The notes under the pieces: model-generated
Told to the model about the DNA's origin: nothing
The model's database searches: none
What the model saw: the letters and a program-made list of their open reading frames with translations, nothing else
DNA from: Thermanaerovibrio acidaminovorans DSM 6589
GTDB taxonomy: Bacteria; Synergistota; Synergistia; Synergistales; Synergistaceae
Assembly (NCBI RefSeq): GCF_000024905.1
Contig: NC_013522.1
Span: forward strand, 992,001-1,056,000
Length of the DNA: 64,000 bases
Direction of reading: 5' to 3'
Made by a program: the position numbers and the translations under genes
Shown: positions 54,070-63,145 of the stretch, piece by piece
How the letters are laid out: each line of letters begins with the position of its first letter
Position numbering within the stretch: the first letter of the stretch is position 1

Positions 54070-54657
54070 GCCCTCCAACGCCAACTTCAGGGTGGCGCTG
54101 TCGGCGAAACCTATGCTGCCCCCAACGGGCAGACCGGAGGAGAGCCTGGAGACCTTGACCGGCAGGTCGTCCAGGGCCTCCTTCACCGCCAGGGCGGTCA
54201 GCTCCCCCTCAACGCTTGGGGCCAGGGCCAGGATAACCTCCTGAACCCCCCCTCTCTCCACCCTATCGCGCAGTGAGGCCAACGCCTCCGACGGTATATC
54301 CTCCCCGTCCAGGGGGGAGTACCTGCCCCCCAGGACGTGGTACCTTCCGTTGAAGATCCGGTGCCTCTCCATGGCCACGCAGTCCTCCTGGGACTCCACC
54401 ACGCAGATTACCTCCCGGTCACGAGCCGGATCTGAACATATGGGGCACAGGTCCCCCTCCGCCAGGCCCCCACACACGCTACAGGGCCTGACGGACCAAC
54501 GGGCCTCCCGGATGGCCCGGGACAGATCCTCCACCCAATCCTTGGGCTGCCCCAGGATGAAGAAGGCGAACCGCCGGGCCCCCTTCTCACCCACCCCGGG
54601 CAACCTCTTCAGCTTCTCGATCAGGCCATCTACCGACGGTATGCCTACCCCCGCCAA
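54055..54657 (-). CDS. recR: Recombination protein RecR
   Basis: 200 residues. An HhH (LKRLPGVGEKGARRFAFFIL) is followed by the zinc finger CSVCGGLAEGDLCPICSD and a Toprim domain (VICVVESQEDCVAMER, ILALAPSVEGELTA). It acts with RecF/RecO in gap repair. TTG at 54657 follows GGGGG by 6 nt, right after the ybaB stop. Confidence 0.96.
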   Translation of the reverse strand: MAGVGIPSVDGLIEKLKRLPGVGEKGARRFAFFILGQPKDWVEDLSRAIREARWSVRPCSVCGGLAEGDLCPICSDPARDREVICVVESQEDCVAMERHRIFNGRYHVLGGRYSPLDGEDIPSEALASLRDRVERGGVQEVILALAPSVEGELTALAVKEALDDLPVKVSRLSSGLPVGGSIGFADSATLKLALEGRRGM

Positions 54658-54963
54658 CTAGAACCCCCCAAGACCCAGGCCGCCGGTCAACATGCTCATC
54701 CGTTCGGAGGCGAAATCCCGGCTCCGACGCACAGCCTCGTTGACCGCCGAGGTAACCAGGTCCTCCAACATCTCCGGGTCCTCCGGGTCTATCACCTCCG
54801 GGGATATCTTTATGGACACCAGATCCCCCTGGCCGTTCACCCGGGCCACCACCATGCCCCCCCCGGAGGAGCCCTCGTGCTCCATCTTGGCCAGCTCCTC
54901 CTGCAGGGTGGCCATTTGGGCCTGCATCTTCTGGGCCTGCTTCAAAAGCTTGTCTATCTTCAC
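54658..54963 (-). CDS. ybaB: YbaB/EbfC nucleoid-associated protein
   Basis: 101 residues. A coiled-coil helix (LLKQAQKMQAQMATLQEELAKM) precedes VKVNGQGD-like VARVNGQGDLVSIKISPEVID and the closing GGLGLGGF. The ybaB-recR pair is typical. GTG at 54963 with GGAGGGGG upstream. It lies about 54 nt after the glycosyltransferase fusion gene; that gap holds only an AACCGG/CCGGTT repeat. Confidence 0.94.
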   Translation of the reverse strand: MKIDKLLKQAQKMQAQMATLQEELAKMEHEGSSGGGMVVARVNGQGDLVSIKISPEVIDPEDPEMLEDLVTSAVNEAVRRSRDFASERMSMLTGGLGLGGF

Positions 54964-55017
54964 GTCAAAGATCCCCCTCCGAAATCGAAATGTCCAACCG
55001 GATCACAACAACCGGTT

Positions 55018-56751
55018 CTAACCCTCCCGCCGCCTGCCGAACCGCTCGGCCATCACCAGAAGCACGAACAGCGGTAGCCTCATGACCCGCCGGATCCGCC
55101 AGGGCTCCTGGATGACCCGGTAGAGCCACTCGAGCCCCATCCTCTGCCACCCCTTGGGCGCCCTCTTGAGGCGACCGGATATCACATCCAGGCTTCCACC
55201 AACCCCTATACCGACCACCCCTCTCAAAGGAGGGGCATCCCCCTTCAAAAGGTCCTCTAGCCAGATCTCCTGCCTGGGAACCCCAAGGCCCACCACCAGA
55301 ACCCTGGCCCCGGAGGACTTTATTGCCTCCACCACCGACGGCTCCTCCTCCTTAGAAAAGTAGCCGTCCCGGGCGCCAACCACATTAAGCCCCCGGTGCC
55401 TTGCGCTCAGCTTGCGGGCCGCCTCCTCCGCCACCCCGGGGAGACCCCCTAGGAGGTAAACTCCCCACCCCTCGGCGGCGGCCAACCTGGAGAGGTGATC
55501 CACGAACTCCACCCCCGGAAGCCGCTCCACGATGGGGGTCCCCAGGAACCTCAGGCCCTCCATGAGCCCCTTCCCATCGGGTAGGACGAAGTCCGCCCGG
55601 TTCAGCGCCTTCCGGTAGGTCCCATCCTCCCTGGACCTCAAGGCACCTAGGGCGTCCAGGGTACAGATCAGGCAGTTCTCGCCCCCCGCCACCATGGCCC
55701 GTATCCGGCCCAACACGTAGTTGAGCGACACGTTGTCCACGAAGACATCGAAGATCCTTGGCCTGCGCTGATGTCTTACGCCCTCTCCCCCCTGGAAGAA
55801 GACCAGGAAGCAGGTGAAGACCAGCATGATCCCCGATGACATCAGCACCCCCAACTGAAGGTAGCTGGCGGACCGCTGGGCGGAGAAGCCCATCATGCCA
55901 AAGGCAAGGCAGACGGTGGTAACCAGATACACCGCCTTGGGGTGATCCATCCCCCGGTTCATCAACGCCCTGTAGAGGGTAACGTTCCCCAGCTCCCGCC
56001 GCATGAGTACCGCCCCGGTTATCCTTAGAGACGTCTCCGCCAGGGGCACCAGGAAGAGCCCCACTGGGGCCATGAAGAGCACCGAGAAGGCGAGCCCCTT
56101 GGAGACCCCGAGGACCGACAGGCCCCCGAACAGGACCCCCCATAGGGCCGCCATGTGCTCCCCCAGGCGACCGTAAACGTGAAGGTACCTGCTCCAGAAG
56201 GCCACAATGATCACCAGCCCCCCAAGGGACGCGTAGGTAACCTCGTTCCACCCGGAGGAAGCGGTGAGGACCCCCAGGGTCATCATCCCCCACCCCACCA
56301 ACAGGAGCTGCCCCCCCAGGCCCGGTATCTGGTCCACCTCCTGGAAGATGAGGGGGAACAGGGAGTACCACATGGCAGAAAGGAGCACCGCCACCCCCTC
56401 GGGCAGGAAGAGGAACACATCCCCCGGCATGCCAAGAAACCCGATCCTGGGCCCCCACAGAGCCAGGGCTAACCCAAGAAGCAGGAAGAGGGGCCTAAGA
56501 TCGAAGGACCTCTGCACCTTCTGGCAGAAACCGAGGAAGAACCCCCCCATGGCAGCCACGATCACCCACTTCAAGAGCCCGTTTCCAGACCAGAGCCCCA
56601 TCATGGCCCAGGACCCAAGGACCACTATGTCCTTCACATAGTAGTACTGGTCCCTGGCCAGGTGCCCCTTGAAGAACCGCTGGATCAGGACCCCAACCAT
56701 CCCCACGGCGGCTATGAGGAGCAGGCTCCAGAACGCGTCTTGGCCGGACAA
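55018..56751 (-). CDS. Degenerate WecA/MraY-like membrane domain fused to a WecG/TagA glycosyltransferase
   Basis: 577 residues. The C-terminal 240 or so are a full WecG/TagA/CpsF domain: FVDNVSLNYVLGRIRAMV, LICTLDALGALRS, FVLPDGKGLMEGLRFLG, GWGVYLLGG, VLVVGLGVPRQEIWL and GVGIGVGGSLDVISGRLKRAP. The first 330 residues are about ten membrane helices whose order resembles a WecA-type phosphoglycosyltransferase, for example VPLAETSLRITGAVLMRRELGN near the end. The catalytic Asp clusters (DDxxD, NxxxxDGLDGL) and the HxHH loop are not there. TTG at 56751 is a guess. It would act on a lipid-linked sugar at the membrane. Confidence 0.8.
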   Translation of the reverse strand: MSGQDAFWSLLLIAAVGMVGVLIQRFFKGHLARDQYYYVKDIVVLGSWAMMGLWSGNGLLKWVIVAAMGGFFLGFCQKVQRSFDLRPLFLLLGLALALWGPRIGFLGMPGDVFLFLPEGVAVLLSAMWYSLFPLIFQEVDQIPGLGGQLLLVGWGMMTLGVLTASSGWNEVTYASLGGLVIIVAFWSRYLHVYGRLGEHMAALWGVLFGGLSVLGVSKGLAFSVLFMAPVGLFLVPLAETSLRITGAVLMRRELGNVTLYRALMNRGMDHPKAVYLVTTVCLAFGMMGFSAQRSASYLQLGVLMSSGIMLVFTCFLVFFQGGEGVRHQRRPRIFDVFVDNVSLNYVLGRIRAMVAGGENCLICTLDALGALRSREDGTYRKALNRADFVLPDGKGLMEGLRFLGTPIVERLPGVEFVDHLSRLAAAEGWGVYLLGGLPGVAEEAARKLSARHRGLNVVGARDGYFSKEEEPSVVEAIKSSGARVLVVGLGVPRQEIWLEDLLKGDAPPLRGVVGIGVGGSLDVISGRLKRAPKGWQRMGLEWLYRVIQEPWRIRRVMRLPLFVLLVMAERFGRRREG

Positions 56752-56764
56752 ACCTAGCCCGCTC

Positions 56765-58048
56765 CTAGCGCTTAACCGGGGGGGTTATCTCCCTCACACC
56801 CCCCATGTAGGGGACCAGGGCCTCGGGGATCTCTATGGACCCGTCCTCCCGCTGGAAGTTCTCCACTATGGCCAAGAGGCAGCGCCCAACCGCTATGCCG
56901 GAACCGTTCAGGGTGTGAACGAATCGGGGTCTGCCCCCCTCCTTGGGGCGATACCGGGTGTTCATCCTCCTGGCCTGGAAATCCTCGCAGTTGCTGCAGG
57001 AGCTTATCTCCCGGTAGCAACCCTGGGAGGGCAGCCAGACCTCGATGTCGTAGGTCTTGCTGGAGGCGAAGCCCATGTCGCCGGTGCACAGGCACACCAC
57101 TCGGTACGGCAGGCCCAACCCCTTCAGAACCGACTCAGCAGAGGCGGTGAGGCTCTCCAGCTCATCGTAGCTCTCCTCCGGCCGGCATATCTTAACCAGC
57201 TCCACCTTGGGGAACTGATGAACCCGCAGCATCCCCTTCACATCCCTGCCGTAGCTTCCCGCCTCCCGCCTGAAGCAGGGGGTGTGGGCGGTGTAATGCA
57301 GGGGCAGGGAGTCCTCGTCCAGGATCTCCCCCGAGTGCAGGTTGGTCAGGGGCACCTCCGCGGTGGGGATGAGCCAAAGATCGTCGTTGGCGCACCGGTA
57401 GAGGTCTTCGGAGAACTTGGGAAGCTGTCCGGTGCCGGTCATGGTGGCGCTGCTGACCAGGAACGGGGGGGAGACCTCAATGAAGCCGTTGGAGGTGTGT
57501 AGGTCCAGCATGTACTGCACCAGGGCCCTCTCCAACCGGGCCCCAAGGCCCTTCAGCACCACGAAGCGGCTCTCCGCCAGCCTGACCGCCCGCTCGAAGT
57601 CCATGATCCCCAAGATCTCGCCGATCTCCCAGTGCGGCCTGGGCTCGAAATCGAACCGCCGGGGCTCACCCCAGGTGCGGACCACCGGGTTGGAGGTCTC
57701 GTCCTCCCCCACCGGAACGGTGGAGTGGGGCCTGTTGGGCATCCTAAGCATCAGGTCGTCCAGCTCCCCCTGGACAGAGCCCAGCTCCGCCTCCAGCTGG
57801 GAAACCCGGTCCCCCAGGGAGCGCATATCCTCCATGAGGGCGGAGGCGTCCTCCCCCCGGCGCTTCATCTCCCCCACCCGCTTGGACCCCTCGTTCCTCC
57901 GGGCCTTTATCTCCTCCACCTCGCCCAGGATCTGCCTCCGCCGCTCGTCCAGCTCCAGGAGCCTGTCCAGGGGAAAGTCGGACCTCCTATTCCGGAGGTA
58001 CTCCCTGGCGGCCTCCACGTTATCCCTCACCCACTTGATGTCCATCAT
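56765..58048 (-). CDS. serS: Seryl-tRNA synthetase
   Basis: 427 residues. An N-terminal coiled-coil arm (residues about 30-100) is followed by class II motifs: motif 2 [24 protein letters not shown] and motif 3 [21 protein letters not shown] at 58048 or 58045. It lies 7 nt downstream of ribH. Confidence 0.97.
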   Translation of the reverse strand: MMDIKWVRDNVEAAREYLRNRRSDFPLDRLLELDERRRQILGEVEEIKARRNEGSKRVGEMKRRGEDASALMEDMRSLGDRVSQLEAELGSVQGELDDLMLRMPNRPHSTVPVGEDETSNPVVRTWGEPRRFDFEPRPHWEIGEILGIMDFERAVRLAESRFVVLKGLGARLERALVQYMLDLHTSNGFIEVSPPFLVSSATMTGTGQLPKFSEDLYRCANDDLWLIPTAEVPLTNLHSGEILDEDSLPLHYTAHTPCFRREAGSYGRDVKGMLRVHQFPKVELVKICRPEESYDELESLTASAESVLKGLGLPYRVVCLCTGDMGFASSKTYDIEVWLPSQGCYREISSCSNCEDFQARRMNTRYRPKEGGRPRFVHTLNGSGIAVGRCLLAIVENFQREDGSIEIPEALVPYMGGVREITPPVKR

Positions 58049-58054
58049 GGCTAG

Positions 58055-58543
58055 CTACTCCTCCCCTTCCCCACGATCCTTCCTTATCTGCTCCAAGAGC
58101 CTTGCCATCTCAAGGGCGGTGAGGGCCGCCTCGGCCCCCTTGTTGCCCGCCTTGCTGCCCGCCCGGATCAGGGCCTGCTCCAGGTTGTCGCAGGTGAGCA
58201 CCCCGAACGCCACCGGCACCCGGTGCTCCAACCCCACGGAGGCTATGCCCTTGCTGGTCTCGGCGGACACATAGTCGAAGTGGGGGGTGTCCCCCCGGAT
58301 CACCGCTCCAAGCGCCACGATGCCATCGTACTTGCCGGTGAGGGCTATCTCCTTGACCACCAAGGGGATCTCCCAGGCCCCGGGGACCCAGAAAACGTCC
58401 ACATCCTGATGCCTCACATCGTGCCTCAAGAGCGCATCCTTGGCCCCGTCTAGGAGCCGAGAGGAGATCAGCTCGTTGAACCGGGAGACCACGATGGCGA
58501 ACCTCAAACCGCTACCTACCAGCTTGCCTGAGTAAGTCCTCAA
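58055..58543 (-). CDS. ribH: 6,7-dimethyl-8-ribityllumazine synthase
   Basis: 162 residues. FAIVVSRFNELIS, VPGAWEIPLVVKE, ALGAVIRGDTPHFDYVSAETSKG (with the catalytic His nearby) and NKGAEAALTALEMARL are family motifs. It makes the riboflavin precursor from the RibB and RibD products. TTG at 58543 with GGAGGG 7 nt upstream shares a 19-nt start region with the LonB-type gene. Confidence 0.96.
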   Translation of the reverse strand: MRTYSGKLVGSGLRFAIVVSRFNELISSRLLDGAKDALLRHDVRHQDVDVFWVPGAWEIPLVVKEIALTGKYDGIVALGAVIRGDTPHFDYVSAETSKGIASVGLEHRVPVAFGVLTCDNLEQALIRAGSKAGNKGAEAALTALEMARLLEQIRKDRGEGEE

Positions 58544-58580
58544 ATCGATCCCTCCAAAGGGGTTAGTATCGACACAGAAG

Positions 58581-59807
58581 CTAAAGATGCAGATGGTGCC
58601 CCAACTTGCAGGACTTGGTCTTGAGATACCTCTCGTTGTACGGGTTTGGCGCCACCTCTATGGGGACCCTCTCCAGGATCTTGAGCCCGTAGCCCTCGAG
58701 GCCCACGATCTTACGGGGGTTGTTGGTGAGCAGCCGGATCTCCTTGAGCCCCAGGTCCGCCAGGATCTGGGCGCCAACCCCGTAGTCCCGTAGATCCGCC
58801 TCGTACCCTAAGGCCTCGTTGGCCTCCACGGTGTCAAGCCCCTTCTCCTGAAGCTCGTAGGCCTTCAGCTTCGGCAGGAGCCCTATCCCCCTGCCCTCCT
58901 GTCTCATGTAGAGGAGGACCCCCGTCCCCTCCCGCTCTATCATCTCCATGGCCCTATGAAGCTGGGGACCGCAATCGCAACGGAGAGATCCCAGGATGTC
59001 ACCGGTGAAACACTCGGAGTGAACCCGGACCAGAACCCCCGATCGACCCTGAACGTCCCCCTTGACCAGGGCTATGTGAAGCTTGTCCGGGTCCTCATCC
59101 AACACGAACCGGTACGCGATGGCCCTGAAGTCCCCGTAGGCGGTTGGGAGGTGCACCTCCGCCTCCCGCACAACCAGTTTCTCCCGGCGGCTCCGATAGG
59201 CTATCAGGTCCTCGATGGATATTATCTTCAACCCATGCTCCTTGGCGAACTCCACCAAGTCCGGGAGCCTGGCCATGGATCCATCGTCCTTCATGATCTC
59301 GCATATGACCCCTGCGGGGCGCAACCCCGCATACCTGGCCAGGTCCACCGCCGCCTCGGTGTGACCAGCCCTCTTCAGCACCCCACCCCGTCGGGCTATG
59401 AGGGGGAAGAGGTGCCCCGGCCGCCTGAAATCCTCGGGTCTGGACTCCGGATCCGCCAGCAGCCTGGCGGTCAGGGCCCTCTCCTCGGCGGATATGCCAG
59501 TGGTGGTCCCCTCCCGAGCGTCCACGCTCACCGTGAAGGCGGTCTCGTGAAGGTCCGTGTTGTGGCTGACCATGGGGTTCAGCTCCAGCCTCCTGGCGAT
59601 CTCCTGGTCCACCGGAGCGCATATCAGCCCCCGGCCGTACCGGGCCATGAAGTTTATGTGCTCCCCCTGACAGAACTGGGCGGCCATTAGAAGGTCCCCC
59701 TCGTTCTCCCGCTGGGCGTCGTCCACCACTATGACCATCCCGCCCCGGGATATAACCTCTATCGCGTCCTCTATGGAGCTGAGGACCTGCCTCATCTCAT
59801 CGGTCAT
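58581..59807 (-). CDS. ribBA: Bifunctional DHBP synthase/GTP cyclohydrolase II
   Basis: About 408 residues. The N-terminal RibB half has [19 protein letters not shown] and [23 protein letters not shown]. The C-terminal RibA half has [18 protein letters not shown] (zinc Cys) and [18 protein letters not shown] at 59807 overlaps the ribE stop and follows GGGGGG. Confidence 0.97.
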   Translation of the reverse strand: MTDEMRQVLSSIEDAIEVISRGGMVIVVDDAQRENEGDLLMAAQFCQGEHINFMARYGRGLICAPVDQEIARRLELNPMVSHNTDLHETAFTVSVDAREGTTTGISAEERALTARLLADPESRPEDFRRPGHLFPLIARRGGVLKRAGHTEAAVDLARYAGLRPAGVICEIMKDDGSMARLPDLVEFAKEHGLKIISIEDLIAYRSRREKLVVREAEVHLPTAYGDFRAIAYRFVLDEDPDKLHIALVKGDVQGRSGVLVRVHSECFTGDILGSLRCDCGPQLHRAMEMIEREGTGVLLYMRQEGRGIGLLPKLKAYELQEKGLDTVEANEALGYEADLRDYGVGAQILADLGLKEIRLLTNNPRKIVGLEGYGLKILERVPIEVAPNPYNERYLKTKSCKLGHHLHL

Positions 59808-60493
59808 CAGTAACGCCCCCCAACGTCCCAACCATGTCTCGCCAACATCTCCAGGGTTATGCCCTCCCTTCCAAGGGATCCCTCCGACGAATCCCCATTG
59901 AAGACGGTGCCCAGGAGCCTCAAGACGTATTTGCCTATTATATCCCCCTCAAGGTTAACCGGATCCCCCACTCTAAGCCCCCCCAGGGAGGTGCGCATCA
60001 AGGTCTCGGGGATCAGCCCCACCGAGAAGGCCTCCTCAAGGGCGTCTATCACCGTGAGGCTCACCCCGTCGATGGCCACGGATCCCTTGGGGACCACCAG
60101 GGGGGCGAAGTCCCGGGGGATCGAGATCCACAGCTTTGGGGATTCCCCACCCATCTCCCAACGACTCACGGTGCCCACGCAGTCCACGTGCCCCTGGACC
60201 AGGTGCCCATCCAGCCGACCGTTGACCCTCATGGCGAGCTCCAGGTTGACCTTACTGCCCCCCCTCAGAGCCCCCAGCTTGGTTCGACCCACGGTCTCCT
60301 CCATCATCTGGGCGCTGAAGGCCCCGCCCCCCACCTTTACGGCGGTGAGACAAACGCCGCAGACCGCCACCGAGTCCCCAGGCCGGACCTCCGCCAGGAA
60401 ACCATGGGGGGCCCCGATGGAAATCTCCCACACCCCCCCGGTCCTCCTATTGGACAAGACTGTGCCAACCGCTCCTACAAGGCCGGTGAACAC
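59807..60493 (-). CDS. ribE: Riboflavin synthase, alpha chain
   Basis: About 228 residues with two lumazine-binding repeats: FTGLVGAVG at the start, [14 protein letters not shown] in repeat 1 and [13 protein letters not shown] in repeat 2. GTG at 60493 has GGAGGGG 8 nt upstream. It overlaps the end of ribD by 19 nt. Confidence 0.95.
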   Translation of the reverse strand: MFTGLVGAVGTVLSNRRTGGVWEISIGAPHGFLAEVRPGDSVAVCGVCLTAVKVGGGAFSAQMMEETVGRTKLGALRGGSKVNLELAMRVNGRLDGHLVQGHVDCVGTVSRWEMGGESPKLWISIPRDFAPLVVPKGSVAIDGVSLTVIDALEEAFSVGLIPETLMRTSLGGLRVGDPVNLEGDIIGKYVLRLLGTVFNGDSSEGSLGREGITLEMLARHGWDVGGRY

Positions 60494-61608
60494 GCAAGAC
60501 ACCCCTCCAACCAAATGTCGTTCCCCGCCCGCCGGATGGAGTGATCCCGGATATGGACCCGGTTCTCCATTCCCTCTATCTCAAAGGATTCGCAGAGCTG
60601 CAAACCCCTACCCAGGATGGAGGGGGAGATGAAGAGGGACACCATGTCCCCAAGGCACCGGTCCACGAAGGCTCCCAGCACCCTAGGGCCCCCCTCCACC
60701 AGAAGGGAGTTGACCCCCATCCCCCCCAGGGCGGAAAGCACCGAGGCCAGGTCCAGAAGTCCTCCCTGGCTAGGGACAGGACAAACCTGGACACCCATAT
60801 CCCGGAGGGCTTCCACCCTGTCCTTAGGCGCATCGGTGGAGGTGAAGACGATCCGCTCACCGTCCTTGAGGGCCTTGGCATCCAGGGGCACCCTAAGCCC
60901 CCCGTCCAGGATCACCTTCTTTGGTGAGTCACCATCCACCGACCGTACGTTGAGCGCCGGATCATCGTTGATCACCGTGTTTATCCCCACCAGGATCGCG
61001 TCGTGCTCGGCCCTCAACAGATGGGCCTTCTGCCGGGCTAACGGGCCGGTTATCCACTTGCTCTTGCCGTTCTCCAGGCAGGTGGTGCCGTCCACCGACA
61101 GGGCCCCCTTCAGGGTCACCCAGGGACGCCCCAGGGTCATCCTCCTGATGAAACCCCGGTTCTCCCACCGGCATCGATCCTCCATCACCGGGCCAACCAC
61201 CTCCACACCCCCGGAGGCCAGGATCTCCAGACCACGACCGTTCACCTTCGGGTTGGGGTCCATCATGCCGTAGACCACCCGACGAATCCCCGCCTCCACC
61301 AACCTAGGGGCACAGGGGGGGGTCTTCCCGTGATGGGAGCAGGGCTCAAGGGTGACGTAGGCGGTGGCCCCCTGGGCCCGATCCCCCGCCATGGTCAGCG
61401 CCTCCACCTCCGCGTGAGGCCCCCCGTACCTCTTGTGGTAGCCCCACCCCACCACCTGACCGTCCTTCACGATCACGCACCCCACCTTAGGGTTGGGACT
61501 CACCGCGGTCCCCCCCCTAATTGCCAGGCTAAGGGCCATCCTCATGAAGTAGCCGTGAGCTCTCTCCTCTCCCCGGGTCATCTGGTTCCGTTCCTCCACC
61601 TTCGTCAA
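60475..61608 (-). CDS. ribD: Bifunctional riboflavin deaminase/reductase
   Basis: 377 residues. The N-terminal deaminase has the zinc site GPHAEVEAL and EPCSHHGKTPPC. The C-terminal reductase has KWITGPLARQKAHLLRAEHDAILVG and LVEGGPRVLGAFV. TTG at 61608 has AAGGAGG 7 nt upstream and overlaps the uvrC stop as TTGA. First gene of the rib group; no FMN riboswitch is seen upstream, since uvrC adjoins directly. Confidence 0.96.
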   Translation of the reverse strand: MTKVEERNQMTRGEERAHGYFMRMALSLAIRGGTAVSPNPKVGCVIVKDGQVVGWGYHKRYGGPHAEVEALTMAGDRAQGATAYVTLEPCSHHGKTPPCAPRLVEAGIRRVVYGMMDPNPKVNGRGLEILASGGVEVVGPVMEDRCRWENRGFIRRMTLGRPWVTLKGALSVDGTTCLENGKSKWITGPLARQKAHLLRAEHDAILVGINTVINDDPALNVRSVDGDSPKKVILDGGLRVPLDAKALKDGERIVFTSTDAPKDRVEALRDMGVQVCPVPSQGGLLDLASVLSALGGMGVNSLLVEGGPRVLGAFVDRCLGDMVSLFISPSILGRGLQLCESFEIEGMENRVHIRDHSIRRAGNDIWLEGCLACSPAL

Positions 61609-63044
61609 ATATCTTCCTCCTTAAGGTGATCCGATATCCTCTTGGCCAGCCTCTCCCCGATGCCCCGCATGGATGCCAGCTCATCCAAGCTAGCGGAAGC
61701 CACGTTCCTCACGCTCCCGAAGCGGGATAGCAGCTGGGAGGCCTTCGCCTTCCCAACCCCTGGGATATCCTCAAGCCTGGTCCGCCTCATCCTGCGGCCT
61801 CGCCGGTCCCGGTGGGAGGAGACCGCAAACCGGTGAGCCTCGTCCCTCACCATCTGAAGCATCCGGAGGGCCCCATCGGACCTGTCCAGCCGGAGAGGGT
61901 CAACCCGCCCCGGCAAATATATCTCCTCCTCTCCCTTGGCAAGGGACGCCATCGGCACGTTAACCCCCATATCATCCAAGGCCCTAAGGGCGAACTCCAA
62001 CTGGACCCTTCCTCCATCTATGAGGATCAGGTTGGGCATAAGATCCCCAGAGCCTGACCCGGTGAACCTTCGCCTCATAACCTGCTCCAGGGCCCTGAAG
62101 TCGTCCCCCAAGGTACCTTCGATGTTGTACCTCCTGTAGAGGGCCTTGTTGGGACGCCCCTGCTCGAAGACCACCCGGGAGCCAACCGTGTCGGATCCAA
62201 GGTGGTGGGAGATGTCGTACCCCTCGATCCTCCAGGGGAGCTGGGGCAATTTTAGCCTCTCCTGAAGGGCCCACAGCATGGGGAGCGGGTCCTCGTCCCC
62301 CACCTGGGCCATCGGGGCCTGCCTGCCCACCCTCCAGATGGCCCGGATCATGTCCCTTATATGGGCCGCCTCCTCGAAGGCAAGCCTATTATACGCCGCA
62401 TCCTCCATCCTACGCTTCAGCCGTTCCACCAGGTCTGCCCCCCTGCCCTGGAGGAGCATCACCGCCTCCGCCACCATCCGTCGGTAGGTCCCCTCATCGC
62501 AGAGCCCAGCGCAGGGGGCAAGACACTTGCCTATGGCGTGGTATATGCAGGGCCTCCTGTCGTAAGGGGGCTCTATGGGGAAGGAACACTTCCTCAAGGG
62601 GAAGAACCGGTCCAACAGCCTGAGCAGCTCCCGAAGCTCCCTCACCTTCACGTAGGGTCCGATGAAGAGCCCTTCCCCCTTCCTGACCCGGGTGACCATG
62701 ACCCGGGGGAACCGCTCCTGGGTGACCCTTATGTAGGGATACCGCTCGGACATCTTGAGCTCCACGTTGAAGAAGGGCTTCAGCTGCCTTATCAGCCTGG
62801 CCTCCAGGATCAGCGCCTCCGCCTCGGTGGCGGTCCTCATGACCGAGATGTCGTGGACCGTCTCCACCAGCTTCCTAAGCCTGGGGGAGGCGAAGTTCCC
62901 GTGCCTAAAGTAGGACATGACCCGGCGCCTCAAGGCCTTGGCCTTGCCCACGTATATCACGTTGCCGTCCCGATCCCTCATTATGTACACCCCGGGCCTC
63001 TCCGGCAGGGATCTGACATGCTTCATGAGGGCCTCATCCGCCAT
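61605..63044 (-). CDS. uvrC: UvrABC system protein C, short form
   Basis: About 479 residues against some 600 in most bacteria. GIY-YIG nuclease: RPGVYIMRD, VIYVGKAKALRRR. Cys-rich part: PCIYHAIGKCLAPCAGLC. UVR motif near residue 200; RNase H-like nuclease with EGYDISHHLGSDTVGS and LILIDGGRVQLEFAL; C-terminal HhH pair (DIPGVGKAKASQLLSRFG, SMRGIGERLAKRI). The missing length lies between UVR and the RNase H domain. ATG at 63044 follows GAGAGG. Confidence 0.93.
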   Translation of the reverse strand: MADEALMKHVRSLPERPGVYIMRDRDGNVIYVGKAKALRRRVMSYFRHGNFASPRLRKLVETVHDISVMRTATEAEALILEARLIRQLKPFFNVELKMSERYPYIRVTQERFPRVMVTRVRKGEGLFIGPYVKVRELRELLRLLDRFFPLRKCSFPIEPPYDRRPCIYHAIGKCLAPCAGLCDEGTYRRMVAEAVMLLQGRGADLVERLKRRMEDAAYNRLAFEEAAHIRDMIRAIWRVGRQAPMAQVGDEDPLPMLWALQERLKLPQLPWRIEGYDISHHLGSDTVGSRVVFEQGRPNKALYRRYNIEGTLGDDFRALEQVMRRRFTGSGSGDLMPNLILIDGGRVQLEFALRALDDMGVNVPMASLAKGEEEIYLPGRVDPLRLDRSDGALRMLQMVRDEAHRFAVSSHRDRRGRRMRRTRLEDIPGVGKAKASQLLSRFGSVRNVASASLDELASMRGIGERLAKRISDHLKEEDI

Positions 63045-63080
63045 TTGGACCTCTCCCCTAAGGATACCTTTGGATACCCT

Positions 63081-63109
63081 TTGCTTCTTTCCGTAACCTG
63101 ATATAGGAT
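63081..63109 (+). promoter_or_regulatory. Promoter of cysS
   Basis: TTGCTT, 17 nt, TAGGAT, about 35 nt before the cysS start, in the 100-nt divergent gap with uvrC. A tandem GGATACC repeat (63062-63078) adjoins. Confidence 0.5.
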
Positions 63110-63145
63110 AGCACAGCAGCCCCAGAGGCAAGGGAGGTATGGCTT

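Noticed and set aside
60400-61700. FMN riboswitch before the rib genes
   Set aside because: ribD starts within the uvrC stop codon; there is no leader that could fold as an RFN element, and ribF lies far away in another operon.
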